Source: an uncultured Brevinema sp. (GTDB taxonomy: Bacteria > Spirochaetota > Brevinematia > Brevinematales > Brevinemataceae). From it: 23,066 nucleotides of DNA. The position numbers and the translations under genes are program-made. This document shows, in pieces, positions 1 through 6,537 of this stretch; the stretch's first letter is position 1, and each line of letters opens with the position of its first letter. Location of the stretch: positions 1-23,066 of the forward strand of contig CAMQSH010000010.1 in assembly GCA_947036575.1 (NCBI GenBank). The letters are read 5' to 3'. The notes under the pieces were generated by a model that searched no databases, was not told the DNA's origin, and saw nothing but the letters and a program-made list of their open reading frames with translations.

Positions 1-14
1 CCCAGACTCGAACT

Positions 15-59
15 TTACATAATGACCATTATCGATAATGGTGTTAAGTAATTATGTAA
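15..59. repeat. Nested inverted repeat at window start
   Basis: An 18-bp perfect palindrome (ACCATTATCGATAATGGT, 25-42) sits inside a second perfect 9-bp inverted repeat, TTACATAAT at 15-23 and ATTATGTAA at 51-59. There is no T-run on either side, so it does not look like an ordinary terminator. It lies immediately upstream of the first gene and could be a regulator or recombinase site or an RNA hairpin. The symmetry is directly visible; the role is unknown. Confidence 0.6.
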
Positions 60-105
60 TAACAAAATAAAAATAAAGCACAAAAAGTGCTAAAGGAGAA
101 ATAAT

Positions 106-546
106 ATGATAAAAATCACTTTACAAAGAAATGATCACAAAGAGACCTCAGACTCAGTATCCTATACGAAGGATACTATCGTTATTAATGGACAAGAATT
201 TACTTTTCCAGTGGGTACTGATATTAATTTCCAGTCACCGCATGATCAAATTATTGACGCTAAACGAGATAGTGAGGGTATACTTCATGCGATTGTAATC
301 AAGCAATACATAGAAAAGGAGAAAGAAATCTTCGAAACTTGTGATAAAGACGGACATTATGGATCTTGTGAACATAATGAAATAGCTACACAAAGTGTAT
401 TGCAAACATTATCAGCAGAGATCAAAGTTATTTCAGAAGAAGAATTAATAGACGAAGAATTACAAACCATAGAATCTGAGATCAAAGCTATGGAAGACAA
501 CGTGTTAAAAAGTATCATTCAAGACAGAATGGAAGGAAAAATATAA
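106..546 (+). CDS. Hypothetical acidic protein, possibly phage-derived
   Basis: A 146-residue soluble protein with no signal peptide or membrane segment. The start is supported by AGGAGA at 94-99, 6 nt before the ATG, and a small hairpin (AGCAC/GTGCT, 77-91) lies just before that site. The N-terminal half looks beta-rich, with a stretch (about residues 45-70) of the style DAKRDSEGILHAIVIKQY that resembles small proteins encoded next to phage tail genes. A short Cys/His-containing loop (CDKDGHYGSCEH) follows, and the C-terminal third is Glu-rich and probably helical or coiled. The stop overlaps the start of the next gene (TAATG), so the two are translationally coupled. I do not recognise a named family. 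Phage origin is an inference from style and small gene size only. Confidence 0.6.
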   Translation: MIKITLQRNDHKETSDSVSYTKDTIVINGQEFTFPVGTDINFQSPHDQIIDAKRDSEGILHAIVIKQYIEKEKEIFETCDKDGHYGSCEHNEIATQSVLQTLSAEIKVISEEELIDEELQTIESEIKAMEDNVLKSIIQDRMEGKI

Positions 547-680
547 TGAGTAAAAATACAAAAACCAAAGCATCTACAGAAGCAAAAAAAGAAAATCCTT
601 ATCAAGCATTACTAAAAAGAAGAGAAGAACTAAAACTTCAAAAACAAGCTAATGATGAAATGAAACAAAAAAATGTATAA
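546..680 (+). CDS. Small lysine-rich hypothetical protein (44 aa)
   Basis: A 44-residue ORF whose ATG shares one base with the stop of the preceding gene (TAATG), a classic coupling arrangement. The product is very basic and Lys/Glu/Gln-rich (starts MSKNTKTKASTEAKKENPY), predicted helical, with no membrane segment. A terminator follows 50 nt downstream, so the two genes look like the end of a transcription unit. Support comes from the overlap and position; no family is recognised. The composition also fits a random A-rich ORF, so certainty is moderate. Confidence 0.5.
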   Translation: MSKNTKTKASTEAKKENPYQALLKRREELKLQKQANDEMKQKNV

Positions 681-731
681 TATTTAAATAATATGGATAT
701 TATTAATTACTTATATTCTATAAAATTCTAT

Positions 732-769
732 AAAAAACACCACCTTCTATAATGAGGTGGTGTTTTTTT
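732..769 (+). terminator. Rho-independent terminator after 546-680
   Basis: A 14-bp perfect stem (732-745 with 755-768), core CACCACCT/AGGTGGTG, with a 9-nt loop and a T-run. The A-run on the left side makes it potentially bidirectional. Confidence 0.85.
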
Positions 770-812
770 AATGAAAAATCGTAAAAAAAGATGAGGTAGT
801 TATAGATATAAA

Positions 813-918
813 CATATAGTGCCGATAATTTATAGTGTATTATAGTGTATAAAGTATACTATAAATATTTAGAAACCCATAAAAAATAAATATAGTGTTT
901 ATACATCTATGTTATAAT
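813..918 (+). promoter_or_regulatory. Repeat-rich upstream region and probable -10 of the citrate operon
   Basis: The heptamer TATAGTG occurs four times upstream of citS, at 815-821, 831-837, 841-847 and 891-897. The middle two form a perfect 10-bp direct repeat (TATAGTGTAT twice), immediately followed by an inverted version (ACTATA at 857-862). A TATAAT at 913-918 is a plausible -10 box about 34 nt before the citS start, but no good -35 sits at the right distance. This fits a promoter that depends on an activator, with the repeats as its binding sites. That reading is inference. Confidence 0.45.
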
Positions 919-952
919 TAGAATTAGATAATATTTTATAAGGAGTTTTAGA

Positions 953-2242
953 ATGAATTCTAAATTTCAAGTTTTTGGTATGTCACCAATGTTATTTGGG
1001 GCATTTTTTATTGTTGTGTTATTAGCACATTTTACAGGTCGTATTCCTAACAATGTTTTAGGTGCGTTGAGTCTTTGTTTTGCTCTTGGTATCTTTTTTG
1101 GAGAAATCGGAGATAGGCTTCCTATCTGGAAAGAATGGATAGGTGGTGGAGCTATTTTTGCTTTTTTTGGTGCTAGTATTTTAGAATATTTTGGTTTCTT
1201 CTCTGAGCAAGAATTGGCTCTTATGAATAACTTTATGAATCAGACTGACTTTTTAGATCTATATATTGCAACTCTTATTACAGGGTCTGTTTTATCACTA
1301 GAAAGATCTGTATTACTTAAATCATTTGTAGGATATATCCCAGCTATTTTAGGGGGGCTTCTTGGGGCTTCTATCTTAGGAATCTTGGGTGGACTTATAT
1401 TTGGAATTACTCCTGTTATGATTATTATTCAATATGTTCTTCCTATTATGGGTGGTGGAAATGGTGGTGGAGCAGTACCACTTTCCGAAATTTACGAAGC
1501 AACGACAGGGCTTTCTAGAGATGTTTATTACTCAAAAGCTATTGCTATTTTAACAATGGGTAATATTTTTGCTATTATCGGTAGTGCTTTATTAAAAAAG
1601 GTAGGAAATTTATATCCTAAGCTTACAGGTAATGGTGTTTTAATGGCTAATAATTCTACTTTGACAGGAACTCCTGAAGAAAAAGCTGCTTTTACTGCAC
1701 AAGATATCGCAATTAGTATTTTCTTAGTTGCTGTAATTTATACCTTTGCAGGCACATTAACTAAATTTATTGGAACTTTTGGAACTGTTAAAATTCATAA
1801 ATTAGCTTATATGGTTATTACTGTTATTTTATTAAATGCTTTTGGTGTTATTCCAGCTTCTGTTAGAACTGCTGTTCAAAAAGTCCAAGCGTTTTTTACA
1901 AAACAATTTTTATGGGTATTAATGATAGGTGTTGGTATTGTATTTACAGACTTACCAAGTCTTGTTGCTACGATTACATTAACTAATGTTGTTCTTTGTA
2001 TATTGATTACTACTGGAGCAGCTATTGGTGCTGGATCAACAGGAATGCTTGTAAAATTTTACTTTGTTGAAACTGCTATTACTGCAGGTTTATGTATGGC
2101 TAATAGAGGTGGGTCTGGAGATATTGAATGTCTAACAGCTGCTGATAGAATGTCTCTAATGCCTTATGCTCAAATTTCTTCCCGTATTGGTGGAGGAATG
2201 GTGTTAATTATCGCTAGTGTTATTTTTGGAATGTTTTTATAA
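953..2242 (+). CDS. citS: Citrate/2-hydroxycarboxylate transporter, CitS (2HCT) family
   Basis: A 429-residue, very hydrophobic inner-membrane protein with many transmembrane segments, close to the usual length of the 2-hydroxycarboxylate transporter family (Na+- or H+-coupled citrate, malate or citrate/lactate carriers). Family marks are the two re-entrant loop motifs, GGGNGGG at residues 167-173 and GGSGD at 386-390, and the ISSRIGGG segment near the C-terminus. Its Arg411 matches the substrate-binding arginine of Klebsiella CitS. AGGAG precedes the ATG. It is the first gene of citS-citD-citE-citF, 29 nt before citD, so citrate is the most likely substrate. Exchange for another carboxylate or malate transport cannot be excluded from sequence alone. 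Confidence 0.9.
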   Translation: MNSKFQVFGMSPMLFGAFFIVVLLAHFTGRIPNNVLGALSLCFALGIFFGEIGDRLPIWKEWIGGGAIFAFFGASILEYFGFFSEQELALMNNFMNQTDFLDLYIATLITGSVLSLERSVLLKSFVGYIPAILGGLLGASILGILGGLIFGITPVMIIIQYVLPIMGGGNGGGAVPLSEIYEATTGLSRDVYYSKAIAILTMGNIFAIIGSALLKKVGNLYPKLTGNGVLMANNSTLTGTPEEKAAFTAQDIAISIFLVAVIYTFAGTLTKFIGTFGTVKIHKLAYMVITVILLNAFGVIPASVRTAVQKVQAFFTKQFLWVLMIGVGIVFTDLPSLVATITLTNVVLCILITTGAAIGAGSTGMLVKFYFVETAITAGLCMANRGGSGDIECLTAADRMSLMPYAQISSRIGGGMVLIIASVIFGMFL

Positions 2243-2271
2243 ACAAATAAAAATAATATAGGAGTTAACAC

Positions 2272-2526
2272 ATGATAGGTATTGCTGGAAATGAAAAAGA
2301 CGATGCTCGAATTACAATAGATTTATCTCATAAAAAAGGGATCACTATAGAAATTATTTCTAAAATGAAAAATTTATTTGAAGAACAAGTCACTAAAATT
2401 ATTACATCTACCTTAGCAGAGCTAAAAGTAGAAAATGCTAAAGTAACTTATGAAGATTTCGGTGGTTTAGATTTTGTTATCAGAGCTCGTGTAAAAAGTG
2501 CTGTACGTAAGGCTAGGGGAGAATAA
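2272..2526 (+). CDS. citD: Citrate lyase acyl carrier protein (gamma subunit), divergent N-terminus
   Basis: An 84-residue protein, shorter than typical CitD (about 95-98). Its C-terminal half fits the family well: ITIDL...GITIEI, then FGGLDFVIRARV aligning with the usual KGALDCVLRARV. In known CitD the N-terminal motif is AGTLESSD, whose first Ser (Ser14) carries the phosphoribosyl-dephospho-CoA group that holds the acetyl or citryl moiety. Here the matching segment is AGNEKDDAR, and there is no serine before residue 19. An in-frame TAA two codons upstream rules out a longer start, and GGAG gives a good ribosome site. Either the group is attached elsewhere, or the carrier works differently or is inactive. 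Membership is firm from sequence and context; the missing serine is seen directly, and its meaning is open. Confidence 0.85.
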   Translation: MIGIAGNEKDDARITIDLSHKKGITIEIISKMKNLFEEQVTKIITSTLAELKVENAKVTYEDFGGLDFVIRARVKSAVRKARGE

Positions 2527-2527
2527 C

Positions 2528-3400
2528 ATGGAAAAATTATACCGTTCTTGGCTTTTTTGTCCTGCTAATAATCCAAAACTTCTCTATTCTGCGACTACTT
2601 ATGCTCCTGATGCTATTATTTTTGATTTAGAGGACGCTGTTCCCGTTGATGAAAAAGATGATGCTAGAGATCTCTTAGTAGAAGCCTTAAAAACGATCGA
2701 TTATAAAGATATCATTGTACTTGCTCGTGTAAATCCTTTATATACACCTTTTGGTGAAAAAGATATAAGAGAATTAGTACCTGCAGGATTGAGATATATT
2801 AGATTTCCTATGTGTGAAACTGTTCAACATGTTCAAGAATTAGACGCATTACTTACAGAACTCGAAAAAGCAAATAATATTCCTGTAGGTACTGTTAAGG
2901 TTGCAGCGGCATTAGAAACACCTTTAGGCGTCTATAATGCTCTAGCAATTGCACAGGAAGAAAGGATTTTTGCTATTTCTTTAGGTGCTGAAGATTTTAC
3001 TCGTTCTTTGGGAGCTACTCGTACTTCTAAGGGAGTGGAATTGGATTATGCTCGTGGTAAGATCGTTCTTGAAGCTAGTATTGCTGGGGTTTTAGCTATT
3101 GATACTGTTTGGGCTGACATTAGCAATAAAGAAGGATTCCAAGCAGAAGTTGTTCATATTAAAAATATGGGATTTGACGGAAAAGCTTGTATCCACCCTG
3201 CTCAGATTGATGATATTCATGATGTTTTTACTCCTAAGAAAGAGGAAATAGAACAATCCTTGAGAATTATTCAAGCTGCTCAGGAGTCTGGAATTAAAGA
3301 TGGTGGTGTAATAAAACTTGATGGAAAAATGGTAGATATTCCTGTGATACAAAAAGCTGAACGAATTGTGAAACTAGCCAAAGCTGCAGGAATTCTATAG
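2528..3400 (+). CDS. citE: Citrate lyase beta subunit (citryl-ACP lyase)
   Basis: A 290-residue enzyme of the HpcH/HpaI (CitE-like) TIM-barrel family that cleaves citryl-ACP to oxaloacetate and acetyl-ACP. Visible landmarks: the opening RSWLFCPANNP, FDLEDAV with acidic residues at 33-36, LARVNP with Arg67, ALETPLG with Glu130 and LGAEDF with Asp156 (Mg2+/substrate ligands in the family), and GFDGKACIHPAQ near the end. I chose ATG 2528, one base after the citD stop, because GGGGAGA lies just before it. A GTG further upstream lies inside citD and adds a non-family extension. One oddity is RFPMCE, where relatives usually have R-x-P-K-x-E/D. Length is normal. Confidence 0.93.
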   Translation: MEKLYRSWLFCPANNPKLLYSATTYAPDAIIFDLEDAVPVDEKDDARDLLVEALKTIDYKDIIVLARVNPLYTPFGEKDIRELVPAGLRYIRFPMCETVQHVQELDALLTELEKANNIPVGTVKVAAALETPLGVYNALAIAQEERIFAISLGAEDFTRSLGATRTSKGVELDYARGKIVLEASIAGVLAIDTVWADISNKEGFQAEVVHIKNMGFDGKACIHPAQIDDIHDVFTPKKEEIEQSLRIIQAAQESGIKDGGVIKLDGKMVDIPVIQKAERIVKLAKAAGIL

Positions 3401-3414
3401 ATTAAGGAACTATT

Positions 3415-4962
3415 ATGATAAAAAATAAACTTGGTATTGAGTTACCTGAATCAATAGAAGGCTATGGTAAAGTCAAAGCTTATCAAGGTGCTTTTGCTAC
3501 AATTCCTACAGGAATGAAAGCTAGTGTTAAACAATCATATTCTTTACCTAATCAAAGTAAACTTGTAGCAAGTTTATCAGAAGCTATCGTCAAATCTGGT
3601 TTAAAATCAGGAATGACTATTTCTTTTCATCATCATCTTAGAGATGGCGATGGAATAATGTTATTAGTAGTAGAAGAGATCGCAAAACAAGGAATAAAAG
3701 ATATTCACATTAATGCGTCTTCTTTTACTAATGCCCATGAGGGGATTATTGAATATATTAAAAGTGGTGTAATCACCAAAATATCTACTTCAGGACTTAG
3801 AGGGAAGTTGGCAGAAGAAATTTCTAAAAATGGAATTTTACCAAATCCTATTACTTTCCGTACTCACGGTGGAAGAGCTAGAGCCATTGAATCTGGAGAC
3901 GCACATATTGATGTCACATTTGTTGGTGCACCTACTTGTGATTCTTTAGGAAATATGAATGGACATGAAGGTCCTTGTGCCTTCGGTGCTATGGGATACC
4001 CTATGGTTGATGTTCAATATGCCGATGTTGTTATTGCTCTGACTGACTTTTTACAGCCTCATCCTTTACGTTATATTTCTATAGATCAAACATATGTTGA
4101 TTATGTTGTAGAAGTAGAATCTTTAGGAGATCCTGCAAAAATTGCAAGTGGTGCAACAAGGATTACTTCAAATCCTTCAGAATTATTAATTGCTCAAAAA
4201 GCTGCGAAAGTTTTGATAGCTTCGGGCTTGATACAAACAGGATTTTCTTTTCAAGCTGGAGCAGGTGGGGCAGCCTTAGCTGTTTGCCGTTATATTCGTG
4301 AATATATGGAAGATAATGATATCAAGGGGGGCTTTGCTTCTGGTGGAATAAATTCTTATTTAGTGGAATTATTAAAAGCTGGATTGTTTAGTCGTCTTTT
4401 GGATGTGCAAACATTCGATGGTACTATCGCTAAATCTATTCATGAAAATATAGATCATTGTGAGATGTCTGCATCAATGTATGCTAATCCTCACAATAAA
4501 TCTTGTATAGCTCATCAATTAGATATTATGATTTTATCTGCTACAGAAATTGACCTTGATTTTAATGTGAATTCTCTCACTGGTTCTCATGGAATTATCA
4601 TGGGAGCAATAGGCGGAGCACCTGATACAGCAGCTGGGGCAAAACTCACTGTCATGGTTGTTCCTGCATTAAGAAAGAGATTACCTATTGTTGTAGAAAA
4701 AGTTACTCATATTATCACGCCTAGTGAAACCGTAGATGTTCTTGTAACAGATAGAGGTATTTGTGTGAATCCAAATCGTCCTGATGTCCTTGCAAAATTA
4801 AAAGAAGCACGCATACCTCTTTGTGATATCAAAGAATTATACGAAGATATTAAACAACTCACAGGTACTCCTAAAAAAGTTGAATGTGGTGATAAAATAG
4901 TAGGGGTCATTGAATATAGAGATGGGACTGTCCTCGATATTATCAGACAAGTTAAATCTTAA
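3415..4962 (+). CDS. citF: Citrate lyase alpha subunit (citrate:acetyl-ACP transferase)
   Basis: A 515-residue protein of about the usual CitF length, in the CoA-transferase superfamily. It exchanges the acetyl group on the carrier protein for citrate, the first half of the citrate lyase cycle. Characteristic stretches are FHHHLRDGD at 71-79, FRTHGGRARAIESG, FASGGINSYLVELLKAGLF, YANPHNKSC, VNSLTGSHG...GGAPDTAAGA, VDVLVTDRGICVNP and the C-terminal YRDGTVLDIIRQVK. The ORF starts 14 nt after citE behind AAGGAA and ends at a strong terminator, making it the last gene of the operon. No citC, citX or citG follows, so carrier maturation genes must be elsewhere if they exist. Confidence 0.94.
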   Translation: MIKNKLGIELPESIEGYGKVKAYQGAFATIPTGMKASVKQSYSLPNQSKLVASLSEAIVKSGLKSGMTISFHHHLRDGDGIMLLVVEEIAKQGIKDIHINASSFTNAHEGIIEYIKSGVITKISTSGLRGKLAEEISKNGILPNPITFRTHGGRARAIESGDAHIDVTFVGAPTCDSLGNMNGHEGPCAFGAMGYPMVDVQYADVVIALTDFLQPHPLRYISIDQTYVDYVVEVESLGDPAKIASGATRITSNPSELLIAQKAAKVLIASGLIQTGFSFQAGAGGAALAVCRYIREYMEDNDIKGGFASGGINSYLVELLKAGLFSRLLDVQTFDGTIAKSIHENIDHCEMSASMYANPHNKSCIAHQLDIMILSATEIDLDFNVNSLTGSHGIIMGAIGGAPDTAAGAKLTVMVVPALRKRLPIVVEKVTHIITPSETVDVLVTDRGICVNPNRPDVLAKLKEARIPLCDIKELYEDIKQLTGTPKKVECGDKIVGVIEYRDGTVLDIIRQVKS

Positions 4963-4997
4963 CTTAAATTCTAAATTATTACAAATATATAACTTAC

Positions 4998-5033
4998 AAA
5001 AAAACACCCTCCAATTTTGAAGGGTGTTTTTTT
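4998..5033 (+). terminator. Terminator of the citrate lyase operon
   Basis: A 13-bp perfect stem (4998-5010 with 5021-5033; core ACACCCT/AGGGTGT), a 10-nt loop and a seven-T tail, starting 35 nt after the citF stop. Confidence 0.9.
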
Positions 5034-5499
5034 GTACATTTGCACGGCTACATGCGTATGGTGTACAAATTATTATAAACAAAAGTGATAGGTGGTTTTT
5101 TAGAAAAAAGAACTACTCAGAGTTCTTACCTCTAATATTAACCTCACCACTTATCAATATTAAATAATTATTATTAATTTGTTCATTATTAAATATTGAT
5201 TTAAAGTAACTCTGCTTAAAGCTAAAGCTTCTATACTGAGTAAGAGCTATTAGTCGTTTTCACTCCTATATCTCTAAACAATAATCCTCATAGTTACAAC
5301 ACTATGTTGATATTTTTGTCAATAGAGATATTGTAATAATATTTTTATGCTACGCTAGGGGATTCTTAATCCAAAGGGGGGTAAATCGACAGTATAATGT
5401 GTTATAAGGGGTAGCGTAGCAGCCCTCTAAAAAGAAGTAACACCAAGAACTTACTCATAAAATAAAGTTAATGATAGATATTATATTAGAAATTTTCTA
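5034..5499. other. Non-coding region with several strong inverted repeats
   Basis: About 465 bases with no credible coding frame. It holds an 8-bp inverted repeat TTTGTACA (5031-5038)/TGTACAAA (5062-5069); a two-level stem at 5086-5156 (GATAGGTGGT 5087-5096 with ACCACTTATC 5146-5155, enclosing AAGAACT 5108-5114/AGTTCTT 5121-5127); a cruciform-like element at 5349-5420; and TGAGTAAG (5237-5244), which can pair with CTTACTCA (5450-5457). I checked by eye for tmRNA, RNase P, 6S and SRP signatures and found none. A candidate minus-strand -35, TTGACA, is present at 5316-5321 but has no convincing -10. It may encode an unrecognised structured RNA or be a remnant of a mobile or recombination site. 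Confidence 0.4.
5349..5420. repeat. Cruciform-like GC-richer element
   Basis: Outer arms GCTACGCTA (5349-5357) and TAGCGTAGC (5412-5420) are a perfect 9-bp inverted repeat. They enclose two smaller perfect hairpins, GGATTcttAATCC (5360-5372) and TATAAtgtgTTATA (5393-5406), separated by a G-run and TAAATCGACAG. The result is a three-way-junction-like fold, clearly G-richer than its surroundings and without a T-tail on either strand. The fold is seen; the function is unknown. Confidence 0.55.
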
Positions 5500-5913
5500 T
5501 TAGAAGCCTTCTGTTGATTTGATAAAATGATATGTATTTGTCCAATCGATATCATTTGTGTTTGATGAATTAGGATTAAAGGCTTGGTAAATATCGTTCC
5601 CATTATTTTTAGTAACCAAGGCAAAATATAGAGGAAGTTCTGAACTTTTTTGTAAATATATTGCTTGATTAGATGATATTGTTTGGATATGGACATAGTT
5701 GTAAGAGTTGGGATCTGATGTATTACTATAATGAATAATTTGACCATCATTTTGTACAGTATATTCTTGTGTTTTGTCAATATCTCCCGTATAAGTCCAA
5801 GTATAGTAATTTTTACCCATAATACTACGTAGAAATGGATCTTCTATAGTATTTTTAGTATCAGAGAGAGAACATTGAACGATTATTATTAATAAGGCTA
5901 GAATAAATTTCAT
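5500..5913 (-). CDS. Small putative lipoprotein, tandem copy 2
   Basis: A 137-residue protein with a short hydrophobic leader ending in a loose lipobox (IIVQC, Cys14), so it is probably a lipid-anchored envelope protein. The mature part is about 120 residues, aromatic- and Asn-rich with no Cys, and looks like a small beta-sandwich or lipocalin-sized domain (YYTWTYTGDIDKTQ; QAIYLQ; PLYFALVTKNNGNDIYQAF). It is a close paralogue of the gene at 5965-6360, with long identical blocks such as IIHYSNTSDPNSYNYVHIQ. Relative to that copy it has a small insertion after the signal peptide and a different C-terminal tail. AGGA precedes the ATG. The 51-nt gap suggests co-transcription with the upstream copy. 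I do not recognise the family. Confidence 0.75.
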   Translation of the reverse strand: MKFILALLIIIVQCSLSDTKNTIEDPFLRSIMGKNYYTWTYTGDIDKTQEYTVQNDGQIIHYSNTSDPNSYNYVHIQTISSNQAIYLQKSSELPLYFALVTKNNGNDIYQAFNPNSSNTNDIDWTNTYHFIKSTEGF

Positions 5914-5964
5914 AATAATTCCTATTTTATGTTTTTAAATTTATATATATAGATAATAAAAAAA

Positions 5965-6360
5965 TTATTCTATTTTTTTGATAAAATGAATAATATTAGT
6001 CCAATTGATATTATTGGTATTTGCTGAATTAGGATTGAAGGCTTGATAAATATCGTTCCCATTATTTTTAGTAACTAAGGCAAAATATAGAGGAAGTACA
6101 GAGCTTTCTTGTAAATATATTGCTTGATTAGATGATATTGTTTGAATATGGACATAGTTGTAAGAGTTGGGATCTGATGTATTACTATAATGGATGATTT
6201 TTCCATGATCTTGCACAGTATATTTTTGTGTTTTGTCAATATCTCCCGCATAAGTCCAAGTATAGTAAGTTTTATCCATAATACTACGTAGAAACGGATC
6301 TACTGAATCTATAAGAGAGCATTGAACCACTATTATTAATATGGCTATGATATATTTCAT
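5965..6360 (-). CDS. Small putative lipoprotein, tandem copy 1
   Basis: A 131-residue paralogue of the 5500-5913 product, with the same signal peptide design (lipobox IVVQC, Cys14) and the same mature domain. Conserved features are DPFLRSIM, YYTWTYAGDIDKTQ, IIHYSNTSDPNSYNYVHIQ and LYFALVTKNNGNDIYQAF. It is the promoter-proximal copy and has a strong ribosome site (AGGAG, 7 nt before the ATG). The differences from copy 2 are concentrated just after the lipid anchor and at the C-terminus, so the core fold is probably under constraint. Location is inferred to be the outer envelope; function is unknown. Confidence 0.77.
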   Translation of the reverse strand: MKYIIAILIIVVQCSLIDSVDPFLRSIMDKTYYTWTYAGDIDKTQKYTVQDHGKIIHYSNTSDPNSYNYVHIQTISSNQAIYLQESSVLPLYFALVTKNNGNDIYQAFNPNSANTNNINWTNIIHFIKKIE

Positions 6361-6486
6361 TATTACTCCTATCTTTATGATGTTACAGTGATAGTATTTA
6401 AAAGATAATCATGAATCATTGAATAAACATAAAAAATAAATATATTTATTTAATAAGTTTTTAGAAATAGGATAGACTTGCTATTT

Positions 6487-6505
6487 GATAAGAATAATGC
6501 TTATC
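6487..6505. promoter_or_regulatory. Fur-box-like palindrome upstream of the glutamate decarboxylase gene
   Basis: GATAAGAATAATGCTTATC is an inverted repeat (GATAAG/CTTATC) that matches 15 of 19 positions of the classical Fur consensus GATAATGATAATCATTATC. It lies 32 nt before the start codon, where a bound protein could cover the promoter. AT-rich DNA produces such matches by chance, so binding by Fur or another regulator is only a hypothesis. Confidence 0.3.
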
Positions 6506-6537
6506 TTTGATTTAAATATATCTATTTAGGAGATATT

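Noticed and set aside
1..59. Complete tRNA gene on the minus strand
   Set aside because: Only a T-loop-like stretch is present; the T-stem does not pair and no anticodon or D arm can be drawn.
3092..3352. Minus-strand ORF inside citE
   Set aside because: It lies wholly within a well-supported gene, has no ribosome site and no protein-like pattern.
4707..5082. Two overlapping minus-strand ORFs at the end of citF
   Set aside because: They are shadows of citF and run through its terminator.
5034..5499. tmRNA, RNase P, 6S or SRP RNA gene
   Set aside because: None of the conserved sequence signatures of these RNAs is visible on either strand, and no CCA-type acceptor end is present.
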